Assembly: GCA_947478535.1 (NCBI GenBank)
Contig: CANJXD010000112.1
Coordinates: forward strand, 1-13,054
DNA length: 13,054 nt
Source: Acetobacteraceae bacterium
GTDB lineage: Bacteria > Pseudomonadota > Alphaproteobacteria > Acetobacterales > Acetobacteraceae
Direction of reading: 5' to 3'
Shown here: positions 1 to 7,892 of the stretch, in pieces
How positions within the stretch are numbered: position 1 is the stretch's first letter
Layout of the letters: every line of letters starts with the position of its first letter
Translations under genes and position numbers: made by a program
Notes under the pieces: model-generated
The model's database searches: none
Seen by the model: only the letters and a program-made list of their open reading frames with translations
Told to the model about the DNA's origin: nothing

Positions 1-1098
1 AATGGCCGTGGCGTTCTGCAGGTCGATGGTGCCGGGCCAGCGATCCTCCGGCGCGTGGAACCAGGGATTGTGCCCGATGAGGGAGAGGTAGCGGCCACCC
101 CGCGCCTCGATCTCATGCGCCTCCCCATTCGCCTTGCCGCCCGTCACGACCTCCAGCGGCGCGCGGGGATGGCCGGCGGCGACCATCGCCTCCGCCATGC
201 GGTCCGCGATGCCGGGGACGTTGCTGCGCACGGTCAGCCGCGCATCCTCCGCCACGCCGAGATTGGCGCCGAGATGGATCACCAGCGCGGCGTCGGAGGC
301 CAGCGCCGGTTCCCGCGCGAAGGCCTGGTGGGCACCGATATGGCCGAGTTCATGCCCGCAATTCGCCAGCGCCACGACATGCCGCCGTTGCGTCGCCGGG
401 ACGGCGGCCAGCGCGTGCAGCGCCTCCACCCAGGCAAGCACGCCACCCGCGCGTTCGGCCGTGCTGGTCCACCAGGAGGTGCGTGGCGTCAGCAGCACCA
501 GCGGCGGCGTCGCCCCGCCCGGCAGCGATGCGCGGATGTTGAAGGAGGTGGCCGGCGCCTTCACCCCGCAGGCGACCAGCCGCGCCGTGGTGCTTCCCTG
601 CGCGGCCAGCGCCACAAGCCCCGGTCCCTCTCGCCCCGCCACCTGCAACACGGGCGGGCCGAAGGGCGCTTCCGTGTCATGCGCGTTGAGCGGCGCCAGG
701 CTGTCCGGCTGTGTCCGTAGCGCGACGATGATGGCGGCGTGCCGGCTTGCGGCGCGCGCCTGGGCGAAGGGGTTGCCGGGAAGGCTCGCGGCGCGGGGTT
801 CCATCTCCACCACGCCGATCGTGGCGTCAGACCCCAGCGGCCCGAGCGTGCCGGTGATGCCCGCCGTATCGGTGACGCCGCCATCGAACAGCGGCAGCCC
901 CTCGATCCGCCGGCCCGCGACATCGAGAAACGCCTCGCCCGGGACGAAGCGCTGGAAGGGCACCGGCACCAGCGCGGCCTCGGCCCCGGCCTGCACCGCC
1001 AGGTCCCGCAGCCAGGCGGCGGAGGCGACATCGCCCGCAAGCCCGGCGCGGCGCTCGCCGAAGCCGTCATAGGCCGCGAAGAATTCGGCGTGGTTCAT
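1..1098 (-). CDS. M28-like peptidase family protein with PA-type insert, 3' end cut by window edge
   Basis: The frame is open for 366 codons from ATG at 1098 to base 1, so the C-terminus lies outside the window. The layout resembles M28 (aminopeptidase Y/S-like) proteins. There is an N-terminal segment, then a PA-like stretch (about 147-190, PPVLQVAGREG to ATSFNIRA), then an M28-like core (about 198-366). In the core, VVALANCGHELGHIGAHQAF (241-260) matches the family strand that normally carries Glu-Glu-x-Gly, and FHAPEDRWPGTIDL (347-360) matches the closing His/Asp/Ile-Asp segment. The usual His-x-Asp ligand site is TPRTSWW (204-210), and the later Asp position is LVIHLG (272-277), so canonical metal ligands look absent. 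No signal peptide is visible, which suggests a cytoplasmic protein. The start overlaps the upstream Bug gene's stop (ATGA), implying translational coupling; a GGGAG lies about 10 nt upstream. Fold assignment is fairly secure; peptidase activity is doubtful and the substrate unknown. Confidence 0.72.
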   Translation of the reverse strand, partial: MNHAEFFAAYDGFGERRAGLAGDVASAAWLRDLAVQAGAEAALVPVPFQRFVPGEAFLDVAGRRIEGLPLFDGGVTDTAGITGTLGPLGSDATIGVVEMEPRAASLPGNPFAQARAASRHAAIIVALRTQPDSLAPLNAHDTEAPFGPPVLQVAGREGPGLVALAAQGSTTARLVACGVKAPATSFNIRASLPGGATPPLVLLTPRTSWWTSTAERAGGVLAWVEALHALAAVPATQRRHVVALANCGHELGHIGAHQAFAREPALASDAALVIHLGANLGVAEDARLTVRSNVPGIADRMAEAMVAAGHPRAPLEVVTGGKANGEAHEIEARGGRYLSLIGHNPWFHAPEDRWPGTIDLQNATAI

Positions 1099-2069
1099 TC
1101 GACGCGGGCTCCCGACAATTCGACCAGGCGACGCAGCCGGGCGAATTCATCGGCCCAGGCGGCGGCATAGGCGGCGGGGGAGGGGGAGAGCGTGATCTCG
1201 CCGCCTTCCTTCGTCAGTTGCTCCCGCAGCGCCGCATCGCCGGTGACCAGCCGCGCCACCGCGCCATGGATGCGGGCCACGATGGCGGGCGGGATGCCGG
1301 CGGGGCCGACCAGGGAGGATCCGCTGGTGATGATCGGGCCATCGGGGATCGATTCCACGAGCGTCGGCGCGTCCGGGGCAGCGGGGTTGCGACCACGCCC
1401 CGTCGTCATCAGCACGCGGATCGCACCCTGCTGCATGCGGGGCAGGGCGATGTTGCTGATGGCGAAGGCGAAATCGACCTCCCCTTGTTCCACCGCCAGC
1501 GCGGCGAGGTTGGCGCCGCGATAGGGCACGTGGATGCCCTCTGCGCCGATCCCCTTCAGCAGCGCGGCGGCGGCCATATGGGCCGGGGTGCCGACTCCGC
1601 CGGAGCCGTAGCGCAGCCCGCCGCGCTCGGCCCGCGCCGCGGCGATCAGCGCCGCCGCATCCCGCCAGGGCGCCGCGGTGCGGACGCAGAGCATGGCCGG
1701 GTTCTCCCCGATGGTGGCGATGGGGGTGAAGTCCCGCATCGCGTCGTAGCCGGCATCGCGTTGCAGCGCCGCATGGGTCAGCGCTGTGCCGCCACCCCAG
1801 AGGAGGGTTGTGCCATCGGGCGCTGCCCGCGCCACCTGCTGCGCGGCCAGCAGGCCGCCCGCGCCGGCGCGGTTCTCGACGATGATGCTCGCGCCCAGTG
1901 GCTCCCCCAGCCGGGCGGCGACGATGCGGGCGATGGTGTCGGAGGAGGCACCGGGCGCGAAGGGCACGATCAGCCGGACCGGCCGCCCATTGGGCCATCC
2001 CGCCTCCTGTGCCGTGGCCGGCTGCGCGATGAGCGCGCCAGCCCCGAGCAGCAGCATCCTTCGCCGCAT
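1095..2069 (-). CDS. Bug family (TctC-like) tripartite tricarboxylate transporter receptor
   Basis: This 324-residue protein has the usual Bug-family length. It would be a periplasmic binding protein capturing a small carboxylate or related ligand for a TctAB-type transporter. Residues 1-21 form an export signal with arginines before a hydrophobic core and an Ala-Thr-Ala-Gln end; the RRR-M-L-L start is Tat-like. The family signature follows: RPVRLIVPFAPG (29-40), SSDTIAR (42-48) and VENRAGAGG (64-72), with a later HVPYRGANLAAL segment of the ligand pocket. The ATG is supported by GGAGG at 2077-2081 (complement), 7 nt upstream. It lies 60 bp downstream of another Bug gene and overlaps the next gene by ATGA, so all three are probably one transcript. 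No TctA or TctB gene is in the window. The ligand cannot be read from sequence. Confidence 0.93.
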   Translation of the reverse strand: MRRRMLLLGAGALIAQPATAQEAGWPNGRPVRLIVPFAPGASSDTIARIVAARLGEPLGASIIVENRAGAGGLLAAQQVARAAPDGTTLLWGGGTALTHAALQRDAGYDAMRDFTPIATIGENPAMLCVRTAAPWRDAAALIAAARAERGGLRYGSGGVGTPAHMAAAALLKGIGAEGIHVPYRGANLAALAVEQGEVDFAFAISNIALPRMQQGAIRVLMTTGRGRNPAAPDAPTLVESIPDGPIITSGSSLVGPAGIPPAIVARIHGAVARLVTGDAALREQLTKEGGEITLSPSPAAYAAAWADEFARLRRLVELSGARVE

Positions 2070-2129
2070 GACCCTTCCTCCGTCCTTATGGGGCGAAGGT
2101 TAGGGCAGGGCGCGCAGGCCCGCCACCGT

Positions 2130-3119
2130 TCAGTCCGCCTTGGCGCCGCTGGACCGCACGGCGTCCGCCCAGCGCGCGCGCTCGGCGGCGAGGAAAGCCG
2201 GCAGGGTCCGATCGCCGAGCGCCACAGGCTGCGCGCTGCGTTGGCGCATCAGGGTCTTGTAGCTCTCGGCGCCCGTCACTTCCGACAGGGCGGCGGTCAG
2301 GCGTTCCACCACCGGCGCCGGCGTCGCGACGGGCGCGAAAAGCCCGAACCAGTTCGGCACATCGAGGCTGGGATAGCCCGCTTCCACCAGGCTCGGGACA
2401 TCCGGCAGGTCGGCGGTGCGCTCCTTGGTCGCGACACCGACGATCCTCGCCTGGCCGCCCTGGTGCAGCGGCAGCGCCGTGGTCAGCGCATCGCACAGCA
2501 TCGCCACCTGGCCGGAGATGAGGTCCGCCAGCGCCGGCGGGCTGCCGCGATAGGGCACATGCACCATGCGCAGACCTGCCGCGGCGGCGAAGAGCTCCGC
2601 TGTCAGATGCGTCAGCGAACCGGTCCCGGAGGACGCGAAGGCGATCTCCCCCGGCTTCGCCCGCGCCGCGGCCAGCAGCGCTGGCAAAGTTGGCTCCGGC
2701 AGTGCGCGGGGGCTGACGAGCATGACATTCGCTTGCGCGCCGAGCAGGCCGAGCGGGACGAAATCCGCGTCCGGATCGTAGTTCAGCCGCTGGTACAGCG
2801 GCTTCGCGATGCCCATCACGGCGGGCCCCACGGCCAGCAGCGTATAGCCATCCGCCGGCGCCTTCGCGACGGCCTCGGAGCCGACATTGCCGCCGGCGCC
2901 CGCGCGGTTTTCCACCACCACCGGCTGTTCAAGCACGCGGGAGAGACCCTCCGCCGCGGCCCGCGCCAGGATGTCCGTGATGCCGCCGGGCGCGAAGGGC
3001 ACGACGACGCGCAGCGGCCGGTTGGGGAAGCGCGTGGTCTGCGCCGGGGCGAGGTTGGGCAGCATCAATCCGCCAGCCGTGGTGGCCAGCAGATGGCGGC
3101 GCTTCGCGAAGATCGGCAT
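2130..3119 (-). CDS. Bug family (TctC-like) periplasmic receptor
   Basis: This 329-residue protein is a periplasmic solute receptor of the tripartite tricarboxylate transporter family. Residues 1-27 (AKRRHLLATTAGG to NLAPAQ) form a signal peptide with a Tat-like KRRHLLA start. The Bug signature is RPLRVVVPFAPGGITDILAR (34-53) and VVVENRAGAGGNVGSEAVAK (67-86), with HVPYRGSPPALADLISGQVA further on. It is clearly a different paralogue from the Bug protein encoded next downstream, so the pair is not a recent tandem duplication. It is the first gene of the leftward unit; its ATG is preceded by GGAGG 6 nt upstream (complement of 3126-3130). It is divergent from the ABC receptor gene across 125 bp, which must hold its promoter. 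The ligand is unknown; a carboxylate is the family default. Confidence 0.93.
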   Translation of the reverse strand: MPIFAKRRHLLATTAGGLMLPNLAPAQTTRFPNRPLRVVVPFAPGGITDILARAAAEGLSRVLEQPVVVENRAGAGGNVGSEAVAKAPADGYTLLAVGPAVMGIAKPLYQRLNYDPDADFVPLGLLGAQANVMLVSPRALPEPTLPALLAAARAKPGEIAFASSGTGSLTHLTAELFAAAAGLRMVHVPYRGSPPALADLISGQVAMLCDALTTALPLHQGGQARIVGVATKERTADLPDVPSLVEAGYPSLDVPNWFGLFAPVATPAPVVERLTAALSEVTGAESYKTLMRQRSAQPVALGDRTLPAFLAAERARWADAVRSSGAKAD

Positions 3120-3244
3120 TCCTGCCTCCGTCCTGTCTCACGCCGAGCCTGCGACCGATCCGGCCCGCGCGCAACGCGAAACAGGACGCCTTGCCATGCG
3201 TCGCGGCGCGTTGAAGACTGCGAAGCAGGCGGATGGAGGCGGGC
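3120..3244. promoter_or_regulatory. Divergent intergenic region between bug and ABC receptor gene
   Basis: These 125 bp separate two divergently transcribed operons and must carry both promoters. I see no convincing -35/-10 pair on either strand. The only symmetric element noted is CGTCCTGT (3129-3136) with its exact reverse complement ACAGGACG (3181-3188), centres about 52 bp apart; this could be a spaced operator or chance. No regulator gene is adjacent. Confidence 0.4.
3235..3239 (+). promoter_or_regulatory. Ribosome binding site deciding the ABC receptor start
   Basis: GGAGG lies 5 nt upstream of the ATG at 3245. It overlaps an alternative in-frame ATG at 3233, which itself lacks a good site and would add four residues (MEAG) before the signal peptide. 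The site therefore favours 3245. Confidence 0.7.
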
Positions 3245-4819
3245 ATGAAGCGACTTTGTGCAGTATGGGTCGCGACAGTGGCGCTCACGGCGCTGCCGCA
3301 GGCGGTGGCCGCGCAATCGCTCTCCGTCGCGCTGGCCTCGACGCCGACCGCGGTCGATCCGCATTTTCACAACCTGGTGCCGAATAATGCGATCGCCGCG
3401 CATATGTTCGACAAGCTCGTGCACCAGGATGAACGCCAGGGGCTGATCCCCGGCCTCGCGGAATCCTGGCGCGCGATTTCCGAAACGGAATGGGAATTCC
3501 GCCTGCGCGGCGGCGTCACCTTCCATGATGGCGCGCCGCTGGAGGCGGAGGATGTCGCGGCCTCGCTCCGCCGCGTGCCGAACATTGCGAACAGCCCTGG
3601 CCCCTTCACGCAGTTCACCCGTGGCATCGCCGCCGTGCAGGTGGTGGATGCACGCACGCTCCGCATCACCACGCGCGGCCCGCAACCGCTGCTGCCGACC
3701 GACCTGTCCGTGGTCAACATCATCCCCCGCCGCTTCGAGACTGCGACGACCGCCGATTTCCGCGCCGGCACCGCGATGATCGGCACCGGCCCCTTCCGCT
3801 TCGAAAGCTTCACGCCCGGCGACCGCGCGGTGATGACGCGCAACGATGCCTATTGGGGCGGCGCCGCGCATTGGCAGCGCGTCACGCTCCGCATCGTGCC
3901 GAATGACAGCGCCCGCGTCGCCGCGCTGCTCGCCGGTGATGTGGATGCGGTGGAAGCCGCCCCCATCACGCAGTTGGACGCGCTGAAGCGCCGGGCGGAC
4001 ATGCGGCTGTGGCGCGCCGTGTCCAATCGCGTGATGTTCATCAGCTTCGACACGGCGCGGGATGTCACGCCGCACGCCTCCGCCCGCAACGGCCAGCCGC
4101 TGCCGGCCAATCCGCTGCGCGATGTCCGTGTGCGCCGCGCCATCTCGATGGCGATCAACCGCCCCGCCATCGTCGAACGCATCATGGAAAATGAGGCGAT
4201 CGCCGCCGGTGGCCTGCTCGCGGAAGGCTTCTTCGGCGCCAGCCCGCGTCTTACGCCGCCGGCCTTCGATGCGGAGGGCGCGCGGCGCCTGTTGCGCGAA
4301 GCTGGCTACCCCGAGGGCTTCCGCCTGACGGTGCACGGCCCGAATGACCGCTTCCCGAATGATGAGAAGATCCTGCAGGGCGTCGGCCAGATGCTGACGC
4401 GCATCGGCATCGAGACGCGGGTGGAGGCGCTGCCCTTCAATACCATCCTCTCCCAGGGCGGCGCGCCGAACTACGCCTTCTCCGCCATGCTGCTGGGCTG
4501 GGGCAGCAATACCGGGGAGGCATCGTCGCCGCTCCGCGCCCTGGTTGCCACCATCGACCGCGAACGCGGCCTCGGCGTCGGCAATCGCGGGCGCTATTCG
4601 AACCCGGCGCTGGATGGCGTGGTCATCCAGGCGCTCGGCACGGTGGACGATGGTGCGCGCCGCGCGCTGCTGGAACAGGCGAGCGAGCTTGCCATGGCCG
4701 AGCAGGCGTTGGTGCCCATCCTGTACCAGGTGAACATCTGGGCGACGCGGCGCGGCATCGCCTATGCACCGCGGGCGGATGAGTGGACACTGGCGCGCTT
4801 TTTCACGCCCGAGAACTGA
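3245..4819 (+). CDS. ABC transporter substrate-binding protein, family 5 (peptide/nickel type)
   Basis: This 524-residue protein is a periplasmic receptor of the SBP_bac_5 (DppA/OppA/NikA-like) family, which delivers peptides, nickel complexes or related compounds to an ABC importer. Residues 1-24 (MKRLCAVWVATVALTALPQAV...) form a Sec signal peptide; Cys5 lies in the n-region and is not a lipobox, so the protein is probably soluble. Family hallmarks are GLAESWRAISETEWEFRLR (70-88) with VTFHDG (91-96), GTGPFRFESFTPG, NDAYWGG and the RAISMAINRPAIVERI helix in lobe II. Length is normal for the family. The amidase gene starts 15 nt after its stop, so the two are very likely co-transcribed, suggesting the imported ligand carries an amide bond. 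No permease or ATPase genes are in the window, making this an orphan receptor here. The ligand is not determinable. Confidence 0.93.
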   Translation: MKRLCAVWVATVALTALPQAVAAQSLSVALASTPTAVDPHFHNLVPNNAIAAHMFDKLVHQDERQGLIPGLAESWRAISETEWEFRLRGGVTFHDGAPLEAEDVAASLRRVPNIANSPGPFTQFTRGIAAVQVVDARTLRITTRGPQPLLPTDLSVVNIIPRRFETATTADFRAGTAMIGTGPFRFESFTPGDRAVMTRNDAYWGGAAHWQRVTLRIVPNDSARVAALLAGDVDAVEAAPITQLDALKRRADMRLWRAVSNRVMFISFDTARDVTPHASARNGQPLPANPLRDVRVRRAISMAINRPAIVERIMENEAIAAGGLLAEGFFGASPRLTPPAFDAEGARRLLREAGYPEGFRLTVHGPNDRFPNDEKILQGVGQMLTRIGIETRVEALPFNTILSQGGAPNYAFSAMLLGWGSNTGEASSPLRALVATIDRERGLGVGNRGRYSNPALDGVVIQALGTVDDGARRALLEQASELAMAEQALVPILYQVNIWATRRGIAYAPRADEWTLARFFTPEN

Positions 4820-4834
4820 CGGAGACGATTGACG

Positions 4835-6205
4835 ATGACCGAAGACCTCTGGCGCCTTCCCGCGAAAGAACTCGCCGCGCGCTACCGGGCCGGGACGCTG
4901 ACGCCTTCTGCCGCGCTGGAAGCCGTGCTGGCGCGCATCGCGGCGGTGGATGCCAAGATCAACACCTTCGCGACGCTGGATGCCGAAGGCGCGCGCAAGG
5001 CCGCCGCCGCTGCCGATGCGCGCTTCGCCGCCGGTGCGCCGCTGGGGTCGATGGATGGCATCCCCGTCTCGATCAAGGACAACATCACTGTCGCCGGCCT
5101 GCGCTGCGCCTGGGGCAGCGAGCTGTACCTGGACTATGTGCCGGCCCTCGATGAAACGCCGGTGGTTCGCCTGCGCGCGGGCGGCGCGGTGATCCTCGGC
5201 AAGACCAACGTCTCCGAATTCACGCTCGGCCGCGGCAATGTCGATACGAAATCCTTCGGCACCACGCGCAACCCCTGGAACACCGCGCTGACCTCCGGCG
5301 CTTCCACCGGTGGTGGTGCGGCGGGTGTCGCGGCGGGGTTCGGCCCGATCACGCTCGGCACGGATGGCGGTGGCTCGATCCGCCGTCCGGCCTGCCATTG
5401 CGGGCTGGTCGGCCTCAAGCCCTCCACCGGGCGCGTGGCGCGGCGCGATGGGCTGCCGATCATCCTCGACGATGCGGAGGTGATCGGCCCGCTCGCGCGC
5501 ACCGTCGATGACCTCGCCATGGCGCTCGCCGCCATCCAGGGCCCGCTCGATGAGGACCGGCTTTCCATCGGCGTGCCCGGCCCGCATGAGGAACCGGCGC
5601 CGCGCAAGCTGAAGATCCTCTACGTCGCCCGCGTCGGGCAGTGGGAGGTGGAGGAACCCGTCGCCACCTCCTGCGCCGCCGCCGCGCGGTCGCTGGCCGC
5701 GCTGGGGCACGAGGTGGAGGAAGGGCCGCTTCCCGTCGATATCGAACTGTTCGACAAGAACTGGGGCACCTTCACCGCCGGCGGCCTGGCGTGGGTGCTG
5801 CGCGGCCAGGATTGGCGCGGCCATATCGGCGCGCTGTATGAGGAAATGGCCGATCGCGGCGCGACCTTCACGGCGATGGACTACATCGAGGGCCTCGCCG
5901 CCTTCCGCGAATTGCAGGCCCAGTTCGCCCGCGCCTTCCGGACGTGGGACGTGATCGTGACGCCGACGGCGGGGTCCCTGCCGTGGGATGCCACGAAGTT
6001 CGGCCCGCCCTACAGCCGCGCCTTCACCGGCATGGTGAACGCCGCGGGGCTGCCGGGGCTCAACGTGCCGGCCGACCAGTCCCCGGACGGGCTGCCGATC
6101 GGCCTGCAACTGATCGGCGGCTACGGCCAGGATTGGGAGTTGATCGCTCTCGCTCGGCAATTCGAGGCCGCGCGCCCCTGGGCGCATCTCTGGCCGCAGC
6201 TGTAG
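4835..6205 (+). CDS. Amidase signature family hydrolase
   Basis: This 456-residue enzyme hydrolyses a carboxamide to acid plus ammonia or amine, in the cytoplasm (no signal peptide). The amidase signature triad is visible: Lys81 in VSIKDN, the cis-Ser at 157 in SGASTGGG, and nucleophile Ser181 in TDGGGSIRRPA, with the characteristic 24-residue spacing between the serines. CGLVGLKPSTGRV follows, as in the family. Thr158 and Gly161 replace residues often Ser in GSSGGS, leaving the triad intact. Two starts are possible: TTG at 4829 or ATG at 4835. I chose ATG, with GGAG at 4821-4824 ten nt upstream; the TTG would be only 4 nt from it. The gene follows the ABC receptor by 15 nt. The substrate is unknown. 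GatA is an alternative subfamily but is unlikely, because no gatB/gatC is adjacent and the context is catabolic. Confidence 0.9.
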   Translation: MTEDLWRLPAKELAARYRAGTLTPSAALEAVLARIAAVDAKINTFATLDAEGARKAAAAADARFAAGAPLGSMDGIPVSIKDNITVAGLRCAWGSELYLDYVPALDETPVVRLRAGGAVILGKTNVSEFTLGRGNVDTKSFGTTRNPWNTALTSGASTGGGAAGVAAGFGPITLGTDGGGSIRRPACHCGLVGLKPSTGRVARRDGLPIILDDAEVIGPLARTVDDLAMALAAIQGPLDEDRLSIGVPGPHEEPAPRKLKILYVARVGQWEVEEPVATSCAAAARSLAALGHEVEEGPLPVDIELFDKNWGTFTAGGLAWVLRGQDWRGHIGALYEEMADRGATFTAMDYIEGLAAFRELQAQFARAFRTWDVIVTPTAGSLPWDATKFGPPYSRAFTGMVNAAGLPGLNVPADQSPDGLPIGLQLIGGYGQDWELIALARQFEAARPWAHLWPQL

Positions 6206-6216
6206 CGCCACCTTCT

Positions 6217-6242
6217 CCCTCTCCCGCTTGCGCGGGGGAGGG
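6217..6242. terminator. Stem-loop between convergent amidase and hyuB genes
   Basis: Arms CCCTCTCCCGC (6217-6227) and GCGGGGGAGGG (6232-6242) pair over 11 bp with one G-T wobble around a TTGC loop. It starts 12 nt after the amidase stop and ends 25 nt beyond the hyuB stop, so it could act for both directions. There is no clean T-tract; only a mild TGTTTCC follows on the plus strand. The motif resembles CTCTCCCGC-TTGC-GGGAGAG hairpins that I recall as dispersed between genes in many proteobacterial genomes. Confidence 0.65.
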
Positions 6243-6266
6243 TCGGGGCGGGGTGTTTCCTTCCCC

Positions 6267-7892
6267 CTACAGGTACCGCATCCGCAGATCCCGCGCCGCC
6301 GCGTCCGGCGCGCGCTTGGCAGGCACTCCGAAGCCGCCGCCGCCGGAGGTCTCCAGCCGCACGACATCGCCCTGGCGTAGCGGCAGGTTGTCCGTCTTCG
6401 GCAGGATCGGGCTTTCCACGCCGTCGCGGCGCAGGACGAGCTGCCCCGTCGCGGCAGGCCCACCGCCGGCCAGGCCGTAGGGGGCGTGGTCGAAGCGGTC
6501 CATGTTGGCGGTGAAGAAGCAGCGATCGCTGTCGATGCGCCATTCGCGGATCAGGCCCAGCCCGCCGCGCCTTTCCCCGGCGCCGCCGCTGCCATCCCGC
6601 AACTGATACCGCATGATGGTCAGCGGCAATTGCGCCTCGATCATCTCGATCGGGATGTTGCTGTTGTTGTGCATGCCGGAAGCATAGGCATTCACCCCAT
6701 CCTTCGCGGGATGCGCGCCCGAACCGCCGATCTCGATTTCCACCAGCACTTCCCGCGCGCCGCTATCCTGCACGGTCTGGAAGGTGGTGACGTAGCTGTT
6801 GCCGTAATAGGCGGCGGGGATGACGTCCGGCACCGCCTGGTGCAGCGCGCCGTTCATCGCGTTCAGCAGGCGGTGCGACACCGCGATGCGGTGCGCGACC
6901 GGCGCGGGGTGGCGGGCATTCACCACCAGCCCTTCCGGCGCCACTACCGAGATCGGGCGGTAGCAGCCGGCGGACATATGCAGCGAGGCATCGGCGCAGC
7001 ACATCAGCGCGAACATCACCGCCGCATTCGTGCTGGCGAGCGTCGCATTGGTCGGCCCCGCCACCTGTGCCGAACAGCCGGACAGATCGACCAGCGCCGT
7101 CTCCCCGGTGATGGTCAGCGTCACATGCAGGCGGATCGGCTTGCCGAGGTCGATGCCGTCATCATCGAGGAAATCCTCGAATTCATAGACGCCATCCGGC
7201 ATCCGCCCGATCGCCGCGCGCATGCCGGCTTCCGACATGTCGAGAATGCGTTGCCCCGCCTCGATGATCGCCGCCGCGCCGAAGCGGTTGGCGAGGCGTG
7301 TCAGCGCCGCCGCGCCGACTTCAAGGCTCGCGAGCTGGGAATTCAGGTCGCCGAACAGCAGGTCCGGCTTGCGGATGTTCTGGCGGATGATCGCCCAGAT
7401 GCCCTCGTTGCGTTTTCCCGCCTCGATGATCTTCACCGGCGGGATGCGAAGCCCCTCCTGGTAGATCTCGGTCGCCTTGGCGGCGTAGCTGCCGGCAACG
7501 AGGCCGCCGACATCGATGTGGTGGCAGAGCGTGCCGACGAAGGCGATGCGCGCGCCGTCATGGAACACCGGCTTGAAGGCCAGGATGTCCGGCAGATGCT
7601 GGCCGCCGCAATAGGGGTCGTTGAAGATGACGATATCGCCCTCGTGCCAATCCTCCGGCGGCACATGGTCCGCCAGCAGGGCGCGCAGGGCATGCGTCAT
7701 CGAATTCAGATGGCCCGGGATGCGCGCGGATTGCGCGAGGTTCGATCCCTCCGCATCGAAGACGGCGGTCGAATAATCCAGCAATTCGCGCACGATGGTG
7801 CTGCGGCTGGTGCGCCAGATCGTGATGTCCATCTCTGCCGCGGCGGCGGTCAGCGCGTTGCGGATGACCTCGATCTCGATGGGACCCAACAT
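6267..7892 (-). CDS. hyuB: Hydantoinase B / oxoprolinase family subunit
   Basis: This 541-residue protein is the HyuB partner of the ATP-dependent hydantoinase/5-oxoprolinase/acetone carboxylase superfamily. With HyuA it is expected to open a cyclic amide such as a hydantoin or 5-oxoproline. Recognisable segments are the N-terminal PIEIEVIRNALTAAAAEMD (4-22), NDPYCGGQHLPD (91-102), HHIDVGG (124-130), the SGMHNN region (405-410), SGGAGERRGGLG (435-446) and the C-terminal ETSGGGGFGVP (514-524); the first two His/Asp-rich motifs sit at the metal and active site in the family. The ATG at 7892-7890 shares one base with the hyuA stop (TGATG) and has GGAGG at 7901-7905 (complement), 8 nt upstream. 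The frame is open further upstream, but that stretch overlaps hyuA and encodes no family sequence. Exact substrate is unknown; caprolactamase- or acetophenone-carboxylase-like roles are alternatives. Confidence 0.93.
   Translation of the reverse strand: MLGPIEIEVIRNALTAAAAEMDITIWRTSRSTIVRELLDYSTAVFDAEGSNLAQSARIPGHLNSMTHALRALLADHVPPEDWHEGDIVIFNDPYCGGQHLPDILAFKPVFHDGARIAFVGTLCHHIDVGGLVAGSYAAKATEIYQEGLRIPPVKIIEAGKRNEGIWAIIRQNIRKPDLLFGDLNSQLASLEVGAAALTRLANRFGAAAIIEAGQRILDMSEAGMRAAIGRMPDGVYEFEDFLDDDGIDLGKPIRLHVTLTITGETALVDLSGCSAQVAGPTNATLASTNAAVMFALMCCADASLHMSAGCYRPISVVAPEGLVVNARHPAPVAHRIAVSHRLLNAMNGALHQAVPDVIPAAYYGNSYVTTFQTVQDSGAREVLVEIEIGGSGAHPAKDGVNAYASGMHNNSNIPIEMIEAQLPLTIMRYQLRDGSGGAGERRGGLGLIREWRIDSDRCFFTANMDRFDHAPYGLAGGGPAATGQLVLRRDGVESPILPKTDNLPLRQGDVVRLETSGGGGFGVPAKRAPDAAARDLRMRYL

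Noticed and set aside
55..1170. Plus-strand frames, and a second minus-strand frame (561-1070), across the M28-like gene
   Set aside because: The minus frame from 1098 is open to the window edge and shows coherent PA and M28-like sequence; the others show only GC-driven composition.
1218..3248. Plus-strand open frame of about 676 codons opposite the two Bug genes
   Set aside because: Its product is a shadow of two signature-bearing Bug genes, rich in Arg/Gly/Gln, with no motifs.
3065..6463. Minus-strand open frame of over 1,100 codons antisense to the ABC receptor and amidase genes
   Set aside because: It is Arg/Gly/Ala/His-rich with no family motifs, and it runs antisense to two clear genes with signature motifs. 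Long antisense frames are expected in GC-rich DNA.
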